Shown one piece after another: positions 44,347 to 52,006 of a stretch of DNA of 64,000 bases (the stretch's first letter is position 1; each line of letters starts with the position of its first letter). Below the pieces are notes generated by a model that made no database searches, was not told the origin of the DNA, and saw nothing but the letters and a program-made list of their open reading frames with translations. Position numbers and translations under genes: made by a program. The stretch is from Planctomycetota bacterium (GTDB lineage Bacteria > Planctomycetota > J058 > JAJDCQ01), in the NCBI GenBank assembly GCA_029260755.1, contig JAJDCQ010000158.1:37804-101803 (forward strand), written 5' to 3'.

Positions 44347-44742
44347 CTACGCGTCGTAGGGCTCGCGCTGGAATCGGGTGGAGATCCACCACACGTTCCC
44401 CGAGGGGTCCGTCACGCCGCCCTGTCGGTCCCCGTACACCATGTCCTTCGGCTCGTGGATGAGCTGAGCCCCGTGCTCGACCGCGCGGGCGCAGGCCGCG
44501 TCGGCGTCCTCCACGTACAGATAGAACGCGGCGGAGGAGGGCGGATACTGGTCGCCAGCCTGGCTGACCATGAAGGAGGTCGTGCCAATCCGCATCCTGG
44601 CATTCGCGATGCCGCCGTCCGGCGTCGTCGTTCTCCCGATCTCGGACGCCCCAAGCCCCGCGACGAGGAACTCGAGGTACTCTGCTGCTCGGCTGGCGAA
44701 GATGTAGGGAAACACGGTTCCGTAGCCTTCCGGGACGTACAC
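44347..44742 (-). CDS. VOC/glyoxalase family protein, PhnB-like
   Basis: 131 residues from the GTG at 44742: AGGAGG lies 5-6 bases upstream, and the resulting start (YVPEGYGTVFPYIF) matches the family start. A longer frame to 44844 adds 34 unrelated residues. The two beta-alpha-beta-beta-beta modules are VFPYIFASRAAEYLEFLVAGLGASE...MRIGTTSFMVSQAG and AAFYLYVEDADAACARAVEHGAQLI...GDRQGGVTDPSGNVWWIST. The usual metal-binding Glu/His set is not complete, as in PhnB-type members, which mostly have unknown activity. Cytoplasmic. Lies in the lower-GC patch. Confidence 0.85.
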   Translation of the reverse strand: MYVPEGYGTVFPYIFASRAAEYLEFLVAGLGASEIGRTTTPDGGIANARMRIGTTSFMVSQAGDQYPPSSAAFYLYVEDADAACARAVEHGAQLIHEPKDMVYGDRQGGVTDPSGNVWWISTRFQREPYDA

Positions 44743-44880
44743 TCTGGCCTCCTGGCTCCTGGGTAGGTGGCCCGAGAGCATAGCTCCTTGCCTCAGGTCC
44801 GACTGTCCCAGGGAATCAGCTTCGGACGCTCTCCTCGAGAGCAACTCGAGCCTCGGAGTTCGTCGGTGAGGGTCTTGGAC

Positions 44881-45738
44881 TCAGCGCAACCAGCGCCAGG
44901 GCCGCTTCTCTTGGGGCGCGCCGTCGACTCTCTGGACACGGACCTGTCGATCGAGGTCCGGGATGCACAAGATGATCGCGCCGTTGGAGTCCTCTGACGG
45001 AGTAGGCGCTGGATTGCGTGGAACCCGCTCAGGCCAGGCGAGGCCGTGCTCCGGAGCTGCAGGGAGCCTCTCGAGCACGCTCGCGGCGTTCGCGACTCTC
45101 GACATTGCATCTCGAGCGTCCACCCGCTTCGAGGTTTCTTCGACAGTCATCGCTCGCGAGCCGGCGTTGCCGAGTTCGCTGGTGATGCGGGTCGCTTGAA
45201 GACGGCCATCCGCGAACCGTTCGAGGAGGTAGCGGACGCGCCAGACCAGGCCCGGCAACGACGTACGCTCTGCCTCGACGGGCTCGACGGCCGCACGGAT
45301 CTCGAGCTCACCTCTCTCGGCGTCCGGCGTCGCGTCGGGCGGGGCGGTGCGCCCGAACGACGGGAACGGCCAGGTAAAGACCAACTCCTCTCCGTCGAGC
45401 GCGAACCCGCGGATCAAGGGTTCGAGGTCATCTTCCGCCGAGCCCCGAAGTGATCGCGTGGGCTCCTCGTCGTCCTTCACGACGGTCGAGAGGACCGTTG
45501 CTCCGCGACGCACGACTGTCCAGCGCCGCCCAGCCTGCCGAAGCTCGATCATCCAAACGTCGCTTGCCGCGACGGTTTCGACCCGCGTGTAACCGGCCAA
45601 GGAGGAATCCGGGAACCGTACCTCTCGCTCGTAGATGTGCGCTGCGTGGGCTTCTCCGGCCTTCATCTGAAGGGCCACAAGCGCGACCGCAAGGACCAGC
45701 GTCCGGAGTCTCGGGAGGCTGCGCTTCTTGGAGATCAC
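44881..45738 (-). CDS. Secreted protein of unknown function
   Basis: 285 residues from the GTG at 45738 (GGAGAAG 4 bases before it; ATG 45759 is an alternative). Signal peptide about 1-32 (LRTLVLAVALVALQMKAGEAHAA). The mature part is strand-rich: YEREVRFPDSSLAGYTRVETVAASDVW, then WTVVRRGATVLSTVV, FALDGEELVFTWPFPSFG, LPGLVWRVRYLLERFADGRLQ. The C-terminus ends in basic RPWRWLR. There are no Cys pairs or catalytic motifs. I do not recognise the family. Codon use and base composition are less GC-rich than in the rest of the window. Confidence 0.68.
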   Translation of the reverse strand: MISKKRSLPRLRTLVLAVALVALQMKAGEAHAAHIYEREVRFPDSSLAGYTRVETVAASDVWMIELRQAGRRWTVVRRGATVLSTVVKDDEEPTRSLRGSAEDDLEPLIRGFALDGEELVFTWPFPSFGRTAPPDATPDAERGELEIRAAVEPVEAERTSLPGLVWRVRYLLERFADGRLQATRITSELGNAGSRAMTVEETSKRVDARDAMSRVANAASVLERLPAAPEHGLAWPERVPRNPAPTPSEDSNGAIILCIPDLDRQVRVQRVDGAPQEKRPWRWLR

Positions 45739-45807
45739 GGGGCTTCTCCAGGGAGTCATCTGGCTGATCCGGAGAGTGTGTAGGGCGGCGGCGGGGGGGC
45801 AGCCCGG

Positions 45808-46551
45808 TCAGCGCCCCTCGCTCTCGCGGGGGAGCTTCGCGAGCTCGGCGAGGATGGCCTCGAGGGCGACGACGCGTTCGATCTCGGCGGCGATGACCTT
45901 CGCTTCGTCCGGGGTCGCGTCGGGGCGTCTCGCGTCGGCGAACGCCCGGATGCGGCCGAGGGCTCGGCGCGCCTCCTCGAGGGCGGCGTCGAGTTGCTTC
46001 TGCGGGACGGGACGCTTGCGGTAGGTCTTGGCGAACTCGTCGACGGCCTTCGCGAGCGCGTCGAGGTCGCCCACCTTGCCCATCACGTCGGGCTCGGCGG
46101 CCTTCTCGAGCTCCTTCAGGGCGTCTTCGATGGCGTCGCCCGAGACGGTGAGGGTTCCGTCCTTCGCCCGGTGGACGGTGACGAGGATGTGCTCGCCGCA
46201 GGTGATCTCGAGCGTGCCGAAGAAGCCGGCCCCCGAGAGGGTGGCCTGGCGCATCGTCATGCCGATCGCGGGGCGACCCTCGCGCTGCGGCGGGTCCGCC
46301 GGGAGCGGCACGATCCGCTCGACGATGCGGCCGGCGTCGTGGATGACGACGCGCACCCGGCCCTCGCCGGCCGTGTAGGAGGCGACGGTGAAGCTCCCCG
46401 CGGAGAGGTGGCTCGCGATGAGCTCACCCTTCTTCTCGGCCTTCTCCTCGTCGTCCGCGCTCGCGGCGGGCACGCCGGCCGGCGCGAGGGCGAACGCGGT
46501 CGCGAGGGTCATCATGGCGAACAGCCGGAGCAGCGCCCAGAGGCGGGTCAT
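45808..46551 (-). CDS. Secreted protein, paralogue of the gene at 5.1-6.0 kb
   Basis: 247 residues from the ATG at 46551 (GAGGAGGA 8 bases upstream). Signal peptide about 1-32 (cut near ASADDEE). The first half is strand-rich (GRVRVVIHDAGRIVERIVPL, ATLSGAGFFGTLEITCGEHILVTVHR); the second is helical (EDALKELEKAAEPDVMGKVGDLDALAKAVDEFA..., LDAALEEARRALGRIRAFADARRP). The same order of features, including the single-Cys strand before G-[DE]-x-[IL], is seen in the product of 5139-5954, about 40 kb away; sequence identity looks low except at those motifs. Function unknown. Located just upstream of a divergent kinase gene. Confidence 0.72.
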   Translation of the reverse strand: MTRLWALLRLFAMMTLATAFALAPAGVPAASADDEEKAEKKGELIASHLSAGSFTVASYTAGEGRVRVVIHDAGRIVERIVPLPADPPQREGRPAIGMTMRQATLSGAGFFGTLEITCGEHILVTVHRAKDGTLTVSGDAIEDALKELEKAAEPDVMGKVGDLDALAKAVDEFAKTYRKRPVPQKQLDAALEEARRALGRIRAFADARRPDATPDEAKVIAAEIERVVALEAILAELAKLPRESEGR

Positions 46552-46648
46552 GGCGCGGTCCTCCTCGCCCGGCATCGTAGCGCCTGGCCGCGCGGCCTGC
46601 GAGCGCGCCGCCGCTTCGGCCGGACTCGCCGCCCCCGCCCGCGCCTCG

Positions 46649-46654
46649 TAGGAT
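46649..46654 (+). promoter_or_regulatory. Candidate -10 box (TAGGAT) very close to the double-kinase start
   Basis: GTAGGAT ends 9 bases before the ATG at 46664, the same spacing as TAGCAT before the 28525 kinase. If real, the mRNA would be leaderless or nearly so, despite a GCGGGG just before the ATG. Confidence 0.35.
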
Positions 46655-46663
46655 GGCGGGGTC

Positions 46664-49600
46664 ATGTCGACCACCGACCCCCTCGTCGGCCGCTCGCTCG
46701 GCCCCGTGTCGATCACCGCTCGCCTCGGCGCCGGCGCCATGGGCGTCGTCTACCGCGCTCGCCACGAGGAGCACGGCGAGGTCTGCGTCAAGCTCGTCGC
46801 CGCCGACTACCAGGCGCACGACCAGATGCTCCGCCGCTTCCGGCGGGAGGCCGAGGCGGCTCGCCGGATCGAGAGCGGCCACGTCGTCCGGGGCTTCGGG
46901 CTGCTCGAGCTCGACGGGTTTCAGCTCCTCGTCCAGGAGTACGTCGACGGGGGCGACCTCGAGGCGCGGGTCGAGCGCGCCGGCGGCGCCCTCTCGATCG
47001 CCGACGCCCTCCGGATCGCCCGCGAGATCGCCCTCGGCCTGGCCGCCGCGCACGAGGCGGGGCTCGTCCACCGCGACCTCAAGCCGGGGAACGTGCTGAT
47101 CGACGCGCGCGGCCGGGCGAAGCTCTGCGACCTCGGCCTCGTCCTCCAGATCGATGGCGACCCCCTCGACGGGCGGACCGTCCTCACCGCGAAGGGCCAG
47201 GCGCTCGGCACGCCCTACTACATGGCGCCCGAGCAGTGGCGCGGCGCCCACGAGGTCGACGGCCGGGCCGACCTCTACGCCCTCGGCGTGCTGCTGCACC
47301 AGCTCCTCGCCGGGCGCCTCCCCTTCGACGCGACGGGCAGCATCACCGACCTCATGCGCGCCCACGTCGCCGAGGCGCCGAAGCCGCTCCGGAACCACGC
47401 CTCCGATGCCCCCGAGGCGGTCGAGCGGCTGGTCGCCGATCTCCTCGCGAAGGAGCCGGACGATCGACCGGCGAGCGCGCGGGCGGTGGTCGAGCGGATC
47501 GAGGCGATCGCCGCCGAGCTCGGCCTCTCCGCCGCCGTCGTCCCCGACGACGCGGAGGCGGAGCGGGGGCGGACCGTCGCCGAGGCGGGCACGCCGGCCG
47601 GCGGCCCCGCCGCGGACGGGACGCCGCCGCCGGGCGGCGAGCCCGCGATCGGCGCCATCCTCGGCGACACCCTCGAGCTGACGGCCGTCCTCGGCCGCGG
47701 CGGCATGGGCGTCGTCTACCGGGCGCGGCACCGCCTCCTCGAGGCGGACTTCGCCGTCAAGGTGATCCACGCCGCGTTCGCCCACCACCCCGACTTCCGG
47801 GCGCGCTTCCTCCGCGAGGCGCGGGCGCTCGTCTCGTTCGTTCACCCGGGCGCGGTGAGCCTGCGCGAGCTCGGCGAGCACGACGGCGGCCTCTACATGG
47901 CGCAGGACCTCGCGCCCGGCGTCACCCTTCGCGCGATGCTCGAGCGCGACGGGGCGCTCCGCCAGGCCGACGCCCTCGCCCTCGCGCGGCAGGTCCTGCC
48001 GTGCCTCGAGGCGGCCCACGATGCAGGGCTCGTCCACCGCGACCTCAAGCCGGACAACCTGATGGTCGAGCGGCGCGCCGATGGCGCCCTCCGGGTGCGG
48101 ATCCTCGACTTCGGGATCGCGAAGGTCATCTCCGATGCGGCCCACGCGGCCGCCGACGGCAAGACGGCGACCGGCGTCTCGGTCGGCACGCCCCACTACA
48201 TGTCGCCCGAGCAGGCGGGCGGCGACCCGGTCGACGGCCGGAGCGATCTCTACGCGTTCGCGGCCGTCCTCTACGAGGCGCTCACCGGGCGGCGCGCCGT
48301 CGAGGGCGACACCCACCAGAAGCTCATGTTCAACGTCGTGATGACGGTGCCGCCGTCGCTCGCGCGGGTCGTCGGCGGACGCGTCTCGGCGGGCTTCTCC
48401 GACGCGGTCATGGCGGGCCTCGCCAAGAGCCGCGACGACCGGCCGGCGAGCGCCGCCGCTCTGCTCGCCGCGCTCGACGCCGCCGCGGCGGCGCCCGATC
48501 CGGACGCGCCTCTCCCGGAGGTCGGCGACGCGCCGGTCGCCGGCGGGACCGTGGCGATCGCGACCGGGGGTGGCGGGGGCGGGGGCGGGAGCGGATCGGG
48601 TGACGGCGCGAAGCCGCCGCCGAAGACCGGCTTCGCGCGGCTCGTCGAGATCGGCTTCGGCGTCGCGGTCATCATTGGCCTCATCATCGTGCTCGCGAAG
48701 ATCCGGGAGCTGAAGAAGGTCCCCGACGGCGGAGAGACGCCGGGCGGCGTCGTCTCCGGATCGGCCGCCCCCCCGACCGACGAGACGCCGACGGAGCCGC
48801 CGCCGGTCACGATCGTCGAGCTCGCCCCGGAGCCCGGAGAGCGGGTCGTCCTCGCCGACGGCGTGATCCGGATCGCCGGGCGCCTCTCGGCGAGCGGCCC
48901 GGTCTCGTTCGGCTACCGCGAAGGGCTCGCGACGCCGCTCCCGGGGATGGCGCCGCCCGAGGATCCGCACGGCGACGGCGTGCCGATCGCGTGGGAGTTT
49001 CTCGGCAACACGACGACCGATCCCGCGGGCTTCTTCGACGTCGCGTTCGGGCTCCCGGACGAGGCGGGCGAGGTGGCGGTCTTCATCGGGCGGCCGCGGA
49101 CCGAGGCGGACGCGACGATCTTCGTCTCGGTCGAGCTCCCGACGCCCGATCCGACGCCCGACCCGGCTCCCGATCCGCCGGACCCGACGCCGGATCCGAC
49201 ACCAGACCCCGTGCCCGACCCGACGCCCGATCCGGCGGACCCCGAGAAGGCGACGCTGATCGCGGCTCGCCAGGCGATGACCGAGATCCGGATCGGCAAG
49301 CTCGACGAGGCGATCGGGCGCCTCGACGACGCCCTCGCCGCCACGCCGGATCACCCGGTCCTGCTCCACTACCGCGGCCTCGCCTGGAAGGAGAAGGGGG
49401 ACGTCGACCGGGCCCTCGCCGACCTCACCGCGGCGGCGGCCGCCGATCCCGCCCGGCCGGAGCCGCTCGTGACGAGGGCGAGCGTGCACGTCGCGCGCGG
49501 CGACCGCGCCGCGGCCCTGGCCGACCTCGGCGCGGCCATCGCGCTCGAGACCGCCGAGACCGGCGCCCACACCGGCGCGCGCCTCGCGAGAGCGGCGCTT

Positions 49601-50818
49601 CACCTCGAGGCCGGCGACGGGGACGCCGCCCTCGCCGACTGGACCGCGGCGATCGACCGCGGCAGCCCCACCCGCGTGTTCGATCCGCTCTCGAAGCGCG
49701 CGAAGCTGCTCGCCGAGCGCGGCGACCACGAGGGCGCCCTCGCCGACTACCGAAGCCTCGAGAAGCTCCAGCCCGACGCCGCCGTCTGGGCCTTCTCCGC
49801 CTGGCGCGAGCTGACGGAGCTCGGCCGGATCGAGCCGGCGATCGACGCGATCGAGCGGGCGATCGTCCTCGGCTGGGAGAATCAGATCCTCTTCCTGGGA
49901 GTCGGGAGCGAGCCGCTCCGCGCCTCGCCGCGGTGGAGGCCGCTCGCGAAGAGGATCGCCGATCACCACGGCGTCTGGTGGGAGCTTCACCCCGAGCAGA
50001 TTCGCGTCGCCAGGTACCTCCCCGGCAGCTCGACGCGGCCCGCGTTCGAGAACGCGCTCGGGATGCGCTTCGCGATCATCCCGGCCGCGGTCTTTCATCG
50101 GGGGAGCCCCCCGTCCGAGGCCAGCCGCGGCGAGGACGAGGTTCGGCACCTCGTCACCCTCGCCGACGACCTCTGGGCCTCGGCGACCGAGGTGACCAAC
50201 GCGCAGTTCCGGCGCTTCCGTCCCGACCACGACAGCGGCGCGTACGAGGGCGTCTCGCTCGACGGTGACGACCAGCCGGTCGTCCGCGTCACCTGGGACG
50301 ATGCGCGCGCGTTCTCCCGATGGCTCGGCGAGCAGGAGGGCGCGCCGGAGCGCTATCGCCTCCCGACCGAGGCGGAGCTCGAGTGGATCGCGCGCGCGGG
50401 CGCAGACGCGGCGTATCCGTGGCCCGGCGGCGCCAAGGCCGACGCGGCCCGGTTCGCGAACCTCACCGACGCGGTGAGCAAGACCCGGTTCGGGTGGGCG
50501 TGGCCGAGCGCCGAGGGCGACGACGGCCATCGGGTGTCCGCGCCGGTCGGGAGCTACCCGCCCAACCCGTTCGGGCTGTTCGACGTCGCCGGCAACGTGT
50601 GGGAGTGGTGCGAGGACCGCTACGGCCCCTACCCGACCGAGGACGTCGAGGACCCGCGGGGGCCGACCGAGGGCGACGAGCGGGTGGTCCGGGGCGGGTC
50701 GTGGCGGAACGCGCCGCACCTGGCGCGGGCGGCGCAGCGCGGGAAGCGCGCGCCGGCCCGCCGGGACGAGACGATCGGGTTCCGGGTGGTCGCGACGAGC
50801 CCGCCCGCCCCTCGGTGA
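46664..50818 (+). CDS. Double Ser/Thr kinase with membrane helix, TPRs and FGE-like domain
   Basis: 1384 residues. Kinase domain 1 about 10-275: ARLGAGAMGVVY, VCVKLV, HRDLKPGN near 135, CDLG near 156 in place of DFG, GTPYYMAPEQ. Kinase domain 2 about 335-595: VLGRGGMGVVY, FAVKVI, HRDLKPDN near 459, DFG near 482, GTPHYMSPEQ. A membrane helix (about 659-680) follows a Gly-rich hinge. Outside come a beta-rich stretch, a Pro-Asp/Thr linker of TPDP repeats (826-860), TPRs (862-1065) and an FGE/SUMF1-like domain (about 1122-1384: NALGMRFAIIPAAVFHRGSP, RLPTEAELEWIARAG, NVWEWCEDRYG, RVVRGGSWRN). The active-site Cys pair of true formylglycine enzymes is absent, so the last domain probably binds a ligand. 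Domain 1 may be weak or regulatory because of the DLG change. Confidence 0.92.
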   Translation: MSTTDPLVGRSLGPVSITARLGAGAMGVVYRARHEEHGEVCVKLVAADYQAHDQMLRRFRREAEAARRIESGHVVRGFGLLELDGFQLLVQEYVDGGDLEARVERAGGALSIADALRIAREIALGLAAAHEAGLVHRDLKPGNVLIDARGRAKLCDLGLVLQIDGDPLDGRTVLTAKGQALGTPYYMAPEQWRGAHEVDGRADLYALGVLLHQLLAGRLPFDATGSITDLMRAHVAEAPKPLRNHASDAPEAVERLVADLLAKEPDDRPASARAVVERIEAIAAELGLSAAVVPDDAEAERGRTVAEAGTPAGGPAADGTPPPGGEPAIGAILGDTLELTAVLGRGGMGVVYRARHRLLEADFAVKVIHAAFAHHPDFRARFLREARALVSFVHPGAVSLRELGEHDGGLYMAQDLAPGVTLRAMLERDGALRQADALALARQVLPCLEAAHDAGLVHRDLKPDNLMVERRADGALRVRILDFGIAKVISDAAHAAADGKTATGVSVGTPHYMSPEQAGGDPVDGRSDLYAFAAVLYEALTGRRAVEGDTHQKLMFNVVMTVPPSLARVVGGRVSAGFSDAVMAGLAKSRDDRPASAAALLAALDAAAAAPDPDAPLPEVGDAPVAGGTVAIATGGGGGGGGSGSGDGAKPPPKTGFARLVEIGFGVAVIIGLIIVLAKIRELKKVPDGGETPGGVVSGSAAPPTDETPTEPPPVTIVELAPEPGERVVLADGVIRIAGRLSASGPVSFGYREGLATPLPGMAPPEDPHGDGVPIAWEFLGNTTTDPAGFFDVAFGLPDEAGEVAVFIGRPRTEADATIFVSVELPTPDPTPDPAPDPPDPTPDPTPDPVPDPTPDPADPEKATLIAARQAMTEIRIGKLDEAIGRLDDALAATPDHPVLLHYRGLAWKEKGDVDRALADLTAAAAADPARPEPLVTRASVHVARGDRAAALADLGAAIALETAETGAHTGARLARAALHLEAGDGDAALADWTAAIDRGSPTRVFDPLSKRAKLLAERGDHEGALADYRSLEKLQPDAAVWAFSAWRELTELGRIEPAIDAIERAIVLGWENQILFLGVGSEPLRASPRWRPLAKRIADHHGVWWELHPEQIRVARYLPGSSTRPAFENALGMRFAIIPAAVFHRGSPPSEASRGEDEVRHLVTLADDLWASATEVTNAQFRRFRPDHDSGAYEGVSLDGDDQPVVRVTWDDARAFSRWLGEQEGAPERYRLPTEAELEWIARAGADAAYPWPGGAKADAARFANLTDAVSKTRFGWAWPSAEGDDGHRVSAPVGSYPPNPFGLFDVAGNVWEWCEDRYGPYPTEDVEDPRGPTEGDERVVRGGSWRNAPHLARAAQRGKRAPARRDETIGFRVVATSPPAPR

Positions 50819-50834
50819 GAGACGGGCCAGCCTG

Positions 50835-51491
50835 CTAGGCTCCCGCGGCGGCCATTCCGCCGAAGACGATGATGATGATGACGACCTGAACGATGATCAG
50901 GATCGTCGAGATCATCCCCATGATCCGGCCGGCGTTCGCCATGCCGTCGGGCTGGACGCCGAGGCGGCGGCACTGCGCCATGTAGGAGTTGCCGTTCATC
51001 CAGGCGATCGGGCCGAGGAGCGCGCACATCAGCAGGCTGAGCAGACCGAGGACGAAGATCCCGGTCCCGCTCGGCGCCCGGCCGCCGCCGCCGCCGCGTC
51101 CGCCGCGCGCGGGCGCCCGTCCGCGTCCGCCGCCGCGAGCCGGCCCACGTCCGCCGCCGCGACCGCCGCGATCGCGATCGCGGTCCTTCGAGAGGCCCTT
51201 GCGGGGCGCCTTCGCGCCGCCGCGCGCCCCGCGGCGCTCGCCGGAGCCCGAGCCGGTCCGCCGATCGTCCCGGTCGCGGTCGCGGTCACGACCACGCTTG
51301 GGCGCCTTGACCGGCGCCTTCGCCTTGGGCTTGCCGACCGACCGACGCTTCTTCCGGGGCGGCTCGTCCTCGGACTCCTCGTAGTCGTCGTCGTCGTCCT
51401 CGTCTTCGTAGTCGTCCTCGTCCTCTGCGGACTCGTCCTCGTCCTCGTAGTCGTCCTCTTCGTCGCGACGACGCTTCTTGCGCGTTGCCAT
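50835..51491 (-). CDS. Small membrane protein with acidic and RG-rich N-terminal tail
   Basis: 218 residues, ATG 51491. Residues 1-47 are almost all Asp/Glu with Arg/Lys at the start; about 48-140 are Arg/Gly/Ala/Pro-rich, with RGG-like and DRDRD repeats that resemble nucleic-acid-binding low-complexity tails. The C-terminal 75 residues hold a conserved core with two hydrophobic helices: GTGIFVLGLLSLLMCALLGPIAWMNGN, a polar CRRLGVQPDGMANAGRIMGMIS loop, and VVIIIIVFGG. The next gene upstream encodes the same core with a different tail. The tail should face the cytoplasm and could contact RNA, DNA or a partner protein. The core recalls DUF4190-like membrane proteins. Function unknown. Confidence 0.75.
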   Translation of the reverse strand: MATRKKRRRDEEDDYEDEDESAEDEDDYEDEDDDDDYEESEDEPPRKKRRSVGKPKAKAPVKAPKRGRDRDRDRDDRRTGSGSGERRGARGGAKAPRKGLSKDRDRDRGGRGGGRGPARGGGRGRAPARGGRGGGGGRAPSGTGIFVLGLLSLLMCALLGPIAWMNGNSYMAQCRRLGVQPDGMANAGRIMGMISTILIIVQVVIIIIVFGGMAAAGA

Positions 51492-51515
51492 GTTATCTCT
51501 GCCTTCTACGAGCTT

Positions 51516-51872
51516 CTATCCGGCCGCCGCGCCGAGGGCGAGGAAGCCGAAGAACACGACGAACAGCCCCACCTGGAGGAGGAGAATGACCACGGAGATG
51601 ATTCCGAGCGTCCGTCCCGCTACCGCCATCCCGTCGGGCTGGACGCCCATACGCCGGCACTGAGACATGTACTCATTGCCCTGAATCCACGCGATCACGC
51701 CGAGGATTTGGCACATCAGCAGGCCGAGCAGACCCATCACGAAGATTCCGGTGCCCGGAGGGGCGACCTTCCGACGGCTCGGAGCGCGCCGCTTCCGCGG
51801 GCGCCTGGGGCGCCGCGGCTCGTCGTCGTACTCGTCGTCGTAACGGTCGTCTTCGTCGTCGTAGGGTGCCAT
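51516..51872 (-). CDS. Small membrane protein with acidic/basic N-terminal tail, paralogue of the next gene
   Basis: 118 residues from the ATG at 51872, the first start after a near-consensus promoter (51907-51935). Residues 1-20 are Asp/Glu/Tyr-rich, 21-42 Arg/Pro/Lys-rich. The core matches the 50835-51491 product almost position by position: GTGIFV-x-GLL-x-LLMC-x2-LG-x-IAW, GN-x-YM-x-QCRR-x-GVQPDGMA-x-AGR, then a second helix and a final Gly/Ala run. It is placed 24 bases before its paralogue, so both are on one transcript. Ribosome site weak. It probably forms a homo- or heteromer with the paralogue. Confidence 0.75.
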   Translation of the reverse strand: MAPYDDEDDRYDDEYDDEPRRPRRPRKRRAPSRRKVAPPGTGIFVMGLLGLLMCQILGVIAWIQGNEYMSQCRRMGVQPDGMAVAGRTLGIISVVILLLQVGLFVVFFGFLALGAAAG

Positions 51873-51906
51873 GGGCGGCTCGTTTACGTTCTCAGGGCGG
51901 GGCGAG

Positions 51907-51935
51907 ATCATAAGATCAGCCCGCGGCATGGTCAA
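51907..51935 (-). promoter_or_regulatory. Near-consensus sigma-70 promoter (TTGACC-17-TATGAT)
   Basis: On the minus strand TTGACC (51930-51935), a 17-base spacer and TATGAT (51907-51912), ending about 35 bases before the ATG at 51872. It is the best housekeeping-type promoter in the window and should drive the two small membrane protein genes. Confidence 0.75.
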
Positions 51936-52006
51936 GGAAAGATCCCTAGAGTGAAGTCCCCGAGGGGTTTGGACGCGTCGGGGCGGCCGGCCTCACGCGA
52001 CGGCTC

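Noticed and set aside
46424..50719. A 1431-codon open frame on the minus strand across the double kinase
   Set aside because: Antisense to a gene with two clear kinase domains, TPRs and an FGE-like domain; composition is low-complexity Arg/Glu/Val. The real minus-strand gene at its end is the secreted paralogue (45808-46551), in another frame.
50030..50815. An active formylglycine-generating (sulfatase-activating) enzyme domain
   Set aside because: The fold motifs are present, but the Cys pair near the C-terminus needed for catalysis is missing and no sulfatase gene is in the window, so only an FGE-like binding domain is claimed.
51079..51300. Dense CGCCGCCG-type repeats that might be a structural DNA element
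   Set aside because: They code in frame for the Arg/Gly-rich tail of a membrane protein. The tail itself is reported as a finding.
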